NCBI RefSeq assembly: GCF_003672135.1
Contig: NC_039507.1
Coordinates: forward strand, 8,633,624 to 8,697,623
Direction: 5' to 3'
DNA: 64,000 nucleotides
From: Ooceraea biroi
Lineage: Eukaryota > Arthropoda > Insecta > Hymenoptera > Formicidae
Shown: positions 1-10,380 of the stretch, in pieces
Layout of the letters: every line of letters begins with the position of its first letter
Position numbering within the stretch: the first letter of the stretch is position 1
Notes under the pieces: generated by a model
Told to the model about the DNA's origin: nothing
Database searches by the model: none
The model's input: the letters and a program-made list of their open reading frames with translations, nothing else
Program-made: the position numbers and the translations under genes

Positions 1-1740
1 ATATACCTATTTCTAGTTTATCCAAATTTCGGAGTTTTTTTTATAAAATGGAATATCCGATGCACGCAATCTCCCTATATTCCATCTTTCTTCTCTCTGG
101 CGTGTTATACGAAAACGCGGTCGCTCGGCCGAGTTATAAAAGCTTCAAAGTTTACGATTGAATGACATAAAGACCGAACTTATATACCGCCAAGCCGTTT
201 TGCTTTCCTCAGGAGAATCTTTTAATCGGGAGCATCGTAATTCTCCGAGCAACCTGCACTGTATAAATTTCAATCTCGGTGAAGAGGCGTCGATAAAATT
301 TCTATATTCCCAAGATTAAAGCCGCGATCATGAAACTACTTCTCCGTTTCATAAGTCGAAAATTCAAAAAGCGATGTAAGAGAATAATCGAGTCTTCGAT
401 GCGACGGGGAATTCCCGTGAAATTCCATTGATGTTTTCGTCGTTTTCTGAAGGGAGTGACGTATTCGAAGTACATACGCGCGCTAATAGAAGACTCCGCG
501 GTGCGCGGCCGCATCGAAATTGAATTGAAACGAAATTGAATCGCAGATAAGATTGTATCAGCGCGCTGCGATGGCGCACGTAAAAAGTGAATTATGGTTC
601 CACATTATTTACTTGTACTCGCGCGAATAAACGCACTTCGGTATGCAGCCATATGTTGCGAAGATCTAAATACGTATGCAATTAATTCAGCAATTAATTA
701 ATCACCGGTACATTAGCTAAAATTGCGAATACGCTCATATTTATCCTGTAATGAGACGGAAGTAGGCCCTTTTTTATTCATAATGTGCAGGCGGAGTCGC
801 TGTACATCACGTGTTACGATATTAACAAATGTAATTATTTGTTCATTAAAACTTCGCTCATATTACCTTGATGGAATTTTTTCAAATATCTAACAGATTA
901 ATATTTGATACGCGTGCAACTGGGTACTAATCTGTTAAATTAGCATGCACACCAGAAAGCAAACTCAACCCCAAAAAAATCGGTAATTTAAATATTTTTA
1001 CATTAAAAAATTGTATACTAAAGTTTGATATTAAATATCTTTAAATGCTGTTTAATCATAATGGTTACTTTATTGCACGTAGTTACGCACCGAATGCCTC
1101 GTTATCGTGCATAATGATAGCACACGGCGTTTTAATGATAATGAAAACAGTTCCTAAATGAATATTTACTTTTTTGTCAAATATCCACTTTTTGCGAATA
1201 TATGTATGGTCTCACAGTCGTCAATTCTTCAAGAGAATTTTCAGTGAACCGATTGCGCTCAGTTTTTAACATGTTACGTTCCCGCGATACATATAAATCC
1301 AGTAGTTAGAGCTGACACGATGCAATCAGTCTTTTGCATAAAAATAAATCGAGCAAATGCGCATGCTTCGGTGTGATTGTGACTAATATTACATGACTAA
1401 GACTACGTGCATCTCTCTTCTACACAGAAGAAAAGGAAAAGGGTAAACGATAATAGCGCTGCTCGCTCTATATGCATGAGAGTATCGCCGGTTGATACAT
1501 TCAATTTATGATTGCCGCGCATTACTCATACATAAACTTGTCATTAACCGCACGGCATTTGCATAATAATAGCGACGCATCTCCTCCGCATCGCGACATG
1601 AAAATGATCGCCGCAGTGTCTGCGTGGGTGGAGGCTCGGACAGTCGCGAAATAAAATCGCGCCGGGAAGTCGTGGTAGCGTCATACTTACGCAAGACAAC
1701 GTAATACATATCGCGTAAAGGTGGGAGCGAGGGAGGGAGA
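1..1740. other. AT-rich non-coding DNA, no gene seen
   Basis: No open frame here has coding character; the two short minus-strand frames near 302-579 overlap each other in different frames and match nothing I recognise. The only structure noted is an inverted repeat: a 10-base arm at 891-900 recurs as its complement at 928-937 with a 27-base loop. A TATAAA at 1292-1297 lies 36 bases before a TCAGTC initiator-like motif (A at 1328), slightly too far apart for a canonical core promoter. Confidence 0.5.
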
Positions 1741-2460
1741 CATATGATACTCCAATTACGTGCAGAGTGGCGTTTTTTGCGCGCGCGCAATTTTCCACGC
1801 TCATCGAATTCTGCGGAGCGTTTTACCGCTTTTTCCCGCTCGCCGACGCGATCCCGCTCGAGGCCGGTCTGGATTGGACTAGATACGCTGCGGACTACAG
1901 TTAGACACGGACTATAGTCCACGCGCTCCGTTTAGTCAGTCGAGTTGCAACTTTCGAGGCAGCGAGCCGTGGGTGCAGTTATTTCTTGTGCTGTATCATG
2001 GCAACTGGATCACGCGGCCGGCTGTTGCGTCTCCGATGACGATCTCGCGAAACGTCGATTGTGCGAGTAGTGCGATCGCTGGACGGGACGCTTAATCACG
2101 CGATGATGCGCGATCGAGTGCGAAAGCGTGGCTAGTACCGTGGCGAGACCTCGTGGTGGCGACGCAACGGCACGACCTCCGTCGCGACGTGAAAGAATTG
2201 ATCGGGCACTCGTCCGGGCTGATATCGAAAAAGCTACAACAGGCGAGGTTGCACGGAAACCTGCACAGTCGAAAACTCGAGAGACGAGCACGCAAAGCGC
2301 GCCAAACGCGCGAATTCGTCACATAACGGCGGCGTATCTATGCGCGGATTAAAATAGCGGCGCGATTACGCAAAGCGTCGGAGGTTGACGAAGCAGTGAC
2401 GAGGCTTCGGCGTTTCGTCGAGGCGTTTTTTTGATTATCACCCCGCGATTGACACGCGCG
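1740..2460. other. CpG-rich block, possible first exon or promoter region
   Basis: Dense in CG dinucleotides (cgcggccggc, gcgcgatcga and similar), in contrast to the AT-rich DNA on either side. Frames are open on both strands for 200-280 bases, which is expected in such DNA and is not evidence of a protein; the longest plus-strand frame (2128-2352) starts from GTG, not ATG. In insects a block of this kind often marks a promoter and an untranslated first exon. No splice donor could be tied to the fucosyltransferase downstream, so that link is only a possibility. Confidence 0.35.
1936..1970 (+). promoter_or_regulatory. Candidate TATA-less core promoter (Inr plus DPE-like)
   Basis: TCAGTC with A at 1938 fits the arthropod initiator. 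At +28 to +33 (1965-1970) the sequence AGCCGT differs by one base from the downstream promoter element consensus, and +18 to +27 has partial MTE likeness. The spacing is exactly that of the Inr/DPE pair, and the site sits at the edge of a CpG-rich block. Such short motifs occur by chance; transcription start mapping would decide. Confidence 0.25.
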
Positions 2461-3212
2461 AAAAACCTTATCGGTCACGTTAATGTCTGATTACTGGTTA
2501 ATTACTGATTAATTACCTGTGCTGAACCGCGCACAATATGACGCTGCAATTTATCAATGTAATCGCCGGTGCTTGCAGGCTCACGTACCGCGAAAGCCGT
2601 GACCCCAAATCGCCGGCACGGAACCTACCGCATTCGTGACGCAACGTCTGGGAATAAGTGTCAGCGCGATGGTTTACTCGTGTTAGCGAAACCGACGCTT
2701 AATCGATCACGAGCAGCCACGGTCGATGGTGATGAATTCAACGTCATCCTCGTGACAGATGAACACAAGAACACATGTGCGATTTGCTCGACATATATAT
2801 TTACGAGGGACCAGTTCGACGCAGGCGCGACTTCTCAAGCCGCTTCATTTTAGAAACCTTGATCCTCGCATCCTTGTGACACACAATTGTGGTCAGAAGT
2901 TCCCGTGATAATCGCATTCACAGAAAAGATTTCTGGACTTAATGCTATTACTCTTTAATCTATCATAAAATAAGATCGCTATAGCGACAATCATATTTAT
3001 TATTGAAAAGAAGCATATTTTAATCTTGAATAGAAAATTCGAAAATCTAGATTAAAGTAATCTTCGTGCTATCTCATTAATTTTCTCAGAAGGATTTAGA
3101 TAAAAATTTCTAGCAAGTTCAAAATATTCTTGATTTAAGAATATTGTGAGATCCAAAAGACATCTTATTCTATTCTTGTAACTCGTAATAAGAGAATTTG
3201 TAGAATCTGCAC
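2460..3212. other. Non-coding, nothing recognised
   Basis: CpG content falls off over 2460-2850 and the rest is AT-rich. An open frame at 2569-2853 lacks an ATG start and matches no family I know. Confidence 0.45.
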
Positions 3213-3441
3213 AAAACGGTCAATATTTATGTGTTGCAATCGAAAATCGGGAAAGTGTTTCTGTTATTTACAATGAATAAGTGCAAAAGATATGGAAATG
3301 TCTTATCTCGAATCTTATTTCTCAAGTAAGTATATTGTATATACTTACTTACATTTCCATATCTTTTAATATTTCTTGCATTGTAAATAACAGAAACACT
3401 TTCCCGATTTTCGATTGCAACACATAAATATTGGCCGTTTT
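3213..3441. repeat. 229-bp fold-back (MITE-like) inverted repeat
   Basis: The left arm beginning at 3213 (AAAACGGTCAATATTTATGT) is repeated as its reverse complement ending at 3441. The outer about 63 bases of the arms (3213-3275 and 3379-3441) differ at roughly one position. After a short unpaired patch, a second match (AAAAGATATGGAAATG at about 3290, complement at about 3350) continues the stem, and the loop is AT-rich. Length, near-perfect arms and absence of coding are typical of a miniature inverted-repeat transposable element, but no clear target-site duplication is visible, so the superfamily is unknown. It could also be transcribed as a long hairpin. Confidence 0.7.
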
Positions 3442-5180
3442 ATCGGAATAAAGGACGCAGAAGCGCCGAGTCGACGAGCGACTGTGAGAAAATGATGCGT
3501 CGACATCGACAAAGCCTACTGTAAAGTGGCGCTAATATCAAATTATTCTACATACAAGAATATATATAAGCATAAATTTGTACATGTTACTCTTGTCTCA
3601 AGACAGTAAGACAATCTTATTTAATTCGAGAGAGAAGAATAGAAATTACTGATTTAAATTAAAAATTGTTTTATTTTCATATTTTTTATACTTGTAATAC
3701 GATTAAATTAGTCAAGAATATTTTTCGTCTTGTTATCAGAAATCCTTTCTGAGGGTGCGTTATCGTGCTGCTAAAATGCGAAATACACGACCAACGTGAC
3801 ACGATGCATAATACGTGCGGATCACACGCATACACGTGTTTGATCGCGTAAATGAGCATGAATATTCGCCATGAAACTATTATTAATTAATCATTATGTA
3901 ACGCAAGGTGAGCCTACTGCGTTCGTCTGAAACATTACTTATTCTACGCAACGCGCGATCGCGAGAGATTAAAGCACTCGCTCCGTGCTGCGAGTAGACG
4001 AAGGACTCCATTCATGCCGATGCTGGCAAGCAATAATATAAGGGAGCAATTTTTAATCAAACGAAACCTGATGTTCACATCCTCCTTTTCTTTCGCCCGT
4101 TATCTGCCTGCACGCGGACAAAGCGAGCGGATAGAACATCTATTCCGAAAGAACATCAAACGTTTGCGATCCCTTTTGAAAGAACTCGATTATTCGTCAC
4201 TGAAAATTTCTCCTGTTTCATCTCAGGCCCCTTTCATCCCAAGTCGTAAATTAATTGCCCGGCCTCGCATGCTGATTACATGCCATGTTTCCTCGGAGAT
4301 GTGAACGTCTTCGCGAACGTCTACGATCATGTTTTACCGTTTGCACTATGTTTCCATTGCACTCGCGTGCTTGCAATATTTTATTATCTCGGATTATTGG
4401 CATTCGGTTGTTTGATACCGTTAAAGTTTAAACGAGCGATCAACTTCGACGTGCAGAACTTTTCGTATCGTGCATTGTCTTGTTGCTAGTAGGAAGAACG
4501 GAAAATAATAACGGATGACGGGATGAGTTATTTCCTCATGAAATTGATCATTGCGGATCATTAAATATCTCACTATTCTTCTCACGCACAGATACCGTGT
4601 CAAGTTAACGGAACTTTCTCTCGATCTTCGACGAGCTTTGCCAGGAACTAACCGTGCATAAATGCGAATTAGACGTCCGGCGTCAAAAATATACGAAATA
4701 TACGAACGTGTTATAAGCAATGTGTTATAAGGAGGAAATCCGCAGAACGCTTTTCTAGAGTTGTGCTCCGCTGAAGACTCGACAATGAAGACTCGGCGAT
4801 ATATTTCAATCAAGAGAACTTACTCGGTTAAATATAAAAAACGATACCTGCACGTTGGCAAATAGAAATACGGGAGCATCAGATGATTGTCGAGTCGGTT
4901 GGCTCGTCTCGCACCTTATTCACGGTACGATGTACGCTACAATTTAAAGTCAAATTACTCTCTGAGAAAGGATCATTGAATCGCCGCTACCAGCCGGGAG
5001 TAATCGTTACGGAATGCCGTGATTGCACGTAAGATCAAGTACCGAGAACGAGACGAGGTTGCCTTTCGTGTAACGTGCCTTGTCCCGACGTAACATTGAA
5101 TAATTCTCCATTCCAAGTCTCCCCGAGATGGTAGCGGGCAACTAAATCAAAGTTATTAAACGGAGAAGTTTTTCTCCCGC
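3442..5180. other. Non-coding DNA upstream of the fucosyltransferase gene
   Basis: Mixed composition. Open frames at 4014-4304 (+), 4280-4489 (+) and 4421-4813 (-) overlap on opposite strands and contain no recognisable domain. No repeats or RNA genes noted. Confidence 0.45.
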
Positions 5181-5246
5181 GACTTGCCTTCCCATCTGCA
5201 TGAAGACCGCTGCAAAAACCCTCGCTGCGAGTGCGCTCGTGATATT

Positions 5247-5270
5247 TCTCCGGACGGCATCGTCCGGAGA
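5247..5270 (+). other. Perfect 10-bp hairpin in presumed 5' leader
   Basis: TCTCCGGACG (5247-5256), loop GCAT (5257-5260), then CGTCCGGAGA (5261-5270). The stem is perfect and GC-rich with a four-base loop. It lies about 350 bases upstream of the fucosyltransferase start codon. If transcribed in the leader it could slow scanning; this is inference, since the transcription start is not known. Confidence 0.6.
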
Positions 5271-5617
5271 GAAGTCTCTTCCGTGATCCAAGCCAGTTTT
5301 TCAGCGATCCTTCTCGTTACGGCTACCCGGAGATTACTCGCGCAAGACTCTCTCCTGCTCGTTTAGCCATGATAATCGCGAACGCGTGTGCGCACACGCA
5401 CAAATAAATTTGCATCGAATGGAATAAACCGGTGGAAAAAGACGGAGATTCGACAAATTACGTTAAGGTATCTCGGACCGTTGCGGCGGAACGCGACTCA
5501 GAAACCCGTGTTTCGACGGATTTATAGGTACGGTAATACACCGTGTCGAGTGCTCGACGATAATGCGCAGCGCTGTAGCCGGCACGGCGACATCAGCGAT
5601 TAACGTGATCGCAAGAA

Positions 5618-7718
5618 ATGCGAACGGCATTTCTTCTTCCGGAAGGTACTCGTAAGACCATGAGCAAGAGATCGTGCTGCTTCGTCGGCGTGACCGTGAC
5701 GTCGATCTTGACAGTCTGCCTCCTGGCGTTTTACGGCAACTTCGACATCCAGGACACGTTCCTCAAGCTGCACATGAACTACTTGGAGGACGTGGGTTTC
5801 ATGGGGGATGGCAACGTACCCAGTACGGCCAGCCAAAGATTCGTCCGGGCGAGAGATTACCAGGAGGCGGGCATAAAAACCGTTCTGCTGTGGAACACGC
5901 TGTTTGGCGACAGGAACTTCTACTTCGGCGAGGGCGACGTATTCCGCGACTGTCCAATTAACAAGTGCAAGGTCTTTAATTACCGAGACTACTTGAATGT
6001 GGAAGACTACGACGCGATTCTCTTCCACGGTAACGAACTTAGCGGATATAAAATGCCGGAGAGGAGGAGGACGAGGCAGCTTTACGTGTATGTTAACTTG
6101 GAGAGTCCGGCCAACCGGGCGGTGCCTGACAAGTACGACGAGAACTACTTCAATCTTACGATGACGTACCGGCTCGACAGCGACGTGCCGTGGACCTATG
6201 GCATCATCGAGGATACGAAAACCGGCAAATTCGTCGCGCCATCAAGGGACGCTGATTGGAGCGCCTTTTGGAACGGCACAAGTAATGTTTTTTTGTATAT
6301 CTTTTCTCGCTCGGTACCGTTTTATAATGCATGAAAATACTGCTTCAGACGAAGTGTTACTTAAAATTTAATATATCTTGGAATGGTTTAAAGTTCTAAA
6401 ATGATGCAACTCTAAAGCAATGCATTAAGAATGCCTTTAAACAGACCAGATAACTTGAGATACTTTATGTGATTCTCGTACTCACATTATTTCTATCTTT
6501 CGTATCTTCCGTTAAACGCTAATTTTCCAGTCGCGGGAGATGTTCCGACGAACTCTCGCACGGCATGTCCTCTCTCGCGTATAACGTGCCTCGGATACGC
6601 GCGAACTAATCAGTTTTCGCAGGTGCAGAGGAACCGGTAGACGAGCTGCCGTCTGCGATATTGGACGTCGTCAGGGGTAAGAGCAAGCTGGTAACTTGGT
6701 TTGTAAGCAATTGCAAGGCCAAAAGTGGCCGGCTAGAGTACGTGAAGGAGCTGTCGAAGCACATAGGCGTCGACATCTACGGCAGGTGCGGCGCATTTAG
6801 CTGCAGCAGGAGCCAGGACTGCTTCAGCGACGTGGTGGAGCCCAACTACTTTTTCTACCTGTCCTTCGAGAATTCCTTCTGCGACGATTACGTGACGGAG
6901 AAGCTGATGAACCCGCTCGGGTAATAACACGCGGCCTCAGACCACGCGCGAGATCGTTATCCGCAACCAGTGCGCGAGAACATAGACGATTTAACTAGCG
7001 TTTTTCCTCGCTATCTGCGAGTCATCACACTGACAACGCACCTTTGTAATTATCAGTAATTTCATCACCGTAACGGATATACTATTTTCTTCTTTTCCTT
7101 TTCCTAGCAAGACGCGTGTGGTGTAATGACCGTTAAACATTGCATTTTTCGTAATTAAATTTTTGTTAATTTCCACATCACTCTCTTTTCACGTTCATGA
7201 TTATTGTTCTAATCGTGATTGAATTGATTGTTCTTAGATTGTCAATCTTGTTCGATTTATCAGTTCGCCGCATTTCTTTCGCGCAAGATAAACGATCGAG
7301 ATTGCGCGAAAGTATTATCAAGTAATAATGGGAGTCCTCTTATCGATATCCTCACAGGTATAACGTCGTCCCGGTGGTTTACGGAGGCGCCAACTACACT
7401 CAGTTCGCACCGCCGAATTCCTACGTGAATGCCTTGGACTTCGAGAGCCCGAAGGAGCTTGCCGCGTACTTGAAATATCTCTCGCAAGATCTGAGGCGGT
7501 ATCAAAGCTTCCTACAATGGAAGAAATACTATCGGGTCAACCACGGAACGAATCGGGCCGCTTGTACTCTTTGCGAGGTGCTGCATAAGCGGAAAGAGCC
7601 GGCGGTGTATTCGACCCTGTCAGCTTGGTACACGAAAGACAAATGTCCGATACAAACGCTCCTAAGTAACGCCAATGATAGATACGCGACGAGAATTACG
7701 TTAGGAAATTACGCGTGA
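5618..7718 (+). CDS. FucTC: Alpha-1,3-fucosyltransferase (GT10), FucT-C-like, 3 exons
   Basis: Golgi type II enzyme that would transfer fucose from GDP-fucose to N-acetylglucosamine in glycans. Coding exons are 5618-6281, 6623-6920 and 7358-7718; introns of 341 and 437 bp have GT...AG ends (GTAATG/CGCAG, GTAATA/CACAG) in phases 1 and 2, and the joined frame is uninterrupted for 440 residues. Short cytoplasmic tail, membrane anchor about residues 21-39, then a lumenal GT10 N-terminal region (LYVYVNLESPANRAVP, MTYRLDSDVPWTYG), and in exon 2 KLVTWFVSNC, VDIYGRCG and the family signature YFFYLSFENSFCDDYVTEKL (297-316). Exon 3 has VPVVYGGANYTQFAPPNSYV and the C-terminal CTLC. Possible N-glycosylation sites: NLT, NGT, NYT. 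A stop in frame at 5606 closes the frame upstream. The second ATG at 5660 (residue 15, A at -3) has a good context and would give 426 residues, close to fly FucTC; either start is possible. The C versus A paralogue assignment is less sure than the family. Confidence 0.93.
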
Positions 7719-10380
7719 AATCTTATTTCGAAACTGGAGCGCGAATCAATAGCATGTATATCGAACGAAACATCGAAACGAACGTCGCGCGGAGTATCTC
7801 AGGATCGATTAAGGTGAAATGTCAATTATGCTATATAATTAGAAGTATAATTAAATCCTTCTGATCCACTGCGTGCCTGGAAATCGCACACGTATGCACT
7901 ACGTATGTTAAAAGCGACCTCCGTTACCAATTACTCGATTCGCTATATCGATTGTAGAATTTACCTTATCAAGGGCAATTTAACTTTAACGTGATCATAT
8001 CGATCATAAGATCAAATTGAATACGCGACTTCACGAAAACGTAACATGTACGACTGGACTGGATTATTTTAATTTCCCTTCATGAGCGTCGTGTCGTCTA
8101 ATTATTTGCGCATTGCTAAGATCACAACGAAGCGAGCGATCATGTTAACTTCGATGTCTGATGTATGCATCGATGATGGATCATTAGGTCGAGAGTCTGT
8201 AGTGGCTCGATGTACATATTCGCTACTCGCTTGATTAGTTGAGATCAAAGCGGCCAAGCTCCATCACATCCTAACGCTATGCCGAGAGTTTGAGAGAGGC
8301 GCAGGTGTGTGATTTACTGATCGCTTGATGCCCGTGAAGGAAAATAGCTTTAAAAGATTGCGTGCACGTTATTGAATTTAAACAATGTTTCGTGGTACAC
8401 GGCGAGCACAATGATGCGCATATTTGCATAAAAGACTGACATTAACATTGTATTTTATCGATAAATTACCGAGAAGATGTTTGTTAGAAGGTAGAAAAAT
8501 ATTTTCGTGATACTTTTGATAATGTTATTTTTAAATCTCTCCCCGATGTGAACAACAAATATAAATAACAATTGTGGAATGCAATCTCTGTTTTAATGCA
8601 CAAATATAAGATAAAATTAACTTGCCAGCGTTATTTAATTTAATTTAATAATCCATCTTCATGCATTTCATGTTGAAAAAATACAAATATATTTATTACG
8701 TATTACTGGAATAACAGATATTAAATAATAATAAGCCGTTGTGTTCATATACTTGCATACAGAAATGAAACCAAATACGTACCTTGATTAACGATCGGTT
8801 ATTTACTTAGTAATAAGACCTAGACCTAGAATAATTTCAAATATTTCATTCCTTTTTATTTTTGTATTTTACACTTCAATTCTCTACCTCAAAAGCTGAT
8901 GACCCAAGAGTTAAAAACTAAACCTTATATTAATATGGAGAATATTTTCTTTTAATTAATCAAAGTTAGGAATTTTGCTCATTAATTTTAATTGTAAGAT
9001 ACAGAAAATAAGTATTATGTAAAAATAGTTTCCTTTAAGTTTCATGCAGTTATAACGCACAAAAGTTATTTATTTTGTAAACAATATCTATAATTAAAGG
9101 AATTAATTTATAGGATATTAGAATTACAAATCATAAAGAATGATTATGATGTTTGTAATGCAAACAATGCAAAAGTATATATAAATAAAATGAGAAAATC
9201 ATGCATATTACGCGATGATTATTAATTCTTGCACAAATACTTAAACTAATCTGCAAATGATGCAAATGTATGCACGAATGATACGGAAAATTATGTTCAC
9301 AGTAATGATGTTCAAATACATTTACCATCAAATGCGATATACTATAATATGACGTCTACAATGATAATATTAGTGCATATGTACAAATATTTCTCTCTTT
9401 GTCTTTGTCATTCTTGATATTTTACACACCAAACGTAAATCCGAATTGTAAATTACCATTATTAACTTTCCGTTCAGTTTTTAATAGTATTTTAATTATG
9501 TTAACAATATTGTAATATAAATAAATTGTCCATAAATTGTGCCGCAAACAGAAACTCCATAATTGTGCGAATTGCAATATATCTTTATCATTGGAAATTA
9601 CATCGCATACGATGAAGAAATATTTCAACATGAGAATTTTACACATATCGGTATTTTTCACGTATTTCTGAGTTTCTTGATTATAAAGATTTTGATCTGC
9701 GCTCCTTCACTTATCGATCCACATAAATGTCTTGATTGTTTACTTGGCGCTGTATGAAAGATAGTTCGCTTGCACTCGGAAGAACAAACTTGGAGAAAAG
9801 TAACAAGATTAAATAAGCTTACTCGCGTTGCTGCTGCTCGAGTTTCTTTTTCCAACGTAATGAAGAAAGCTTCTATTCCTATTAGTTCCTGTCTACATGT
9901 ATGGCGCCCAATTAAATTGCTATCTGTTACGTTCAATTTTCCCAATTAGTGTTGCAATATAGAAGTTTTTGCCAATAAATGCAAAAAATGCGGAATAATA
10001 TGAAAATGCATAACATTTTTTTCATCAATCTCGATAGACTTCTTGAGCACCTGATTTTTACACGTATTAAAAATAATGTATTAAAAAACGTATTAAAAAC
10101 ATATTGCGTTTTATTGCGGAACTGCTTTCTCGCAAAAATATATTGCAAAACTTGCCTTACAAATCAAAAATAATCACGATTAAAATTATATATTTTAATG
10201 CAATATATCTTTATTAATCGTACAAATTATCTCAAATCTCAATATTGAATAATTCCGAAAAACAATTCATACGCGTATTTTAATATCCTAAAAAATTAAC
10301 ATTTCTTAAAATATACAATGTCTTGCTCTTTAAATAAACAAACGAATGACATCCGGCATGTAAATTCGCAAACACATCAA
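7719..10380. other. 3' flank of fucosyltransferase and AT-rich non-coding DNA
   Basis: An ATTAAA at 7850-7855 could serve as the poly(A) signal of the fucosyltransferase. Beyond that the DNA is very AT-rich with short frames on both strands and no family resemblance. Around 10065-10100 the unit GTATTAAAAA occurs three times in near-tandem. Nothing else seen. Confidence 0.45.

Noticed and set aside
2128..2352. Plus-strand open frame of 74 codons in the CpG-rich block
   Set aside because: It begins with GTG rather than ATG, is mirrored by frames on the other strand, and shows no domain.
5600..6028. 142-codon minus-strand frame opposite the first fucosyltransferase exon
   Set aside because: Shadow of the real exon on the other strand.
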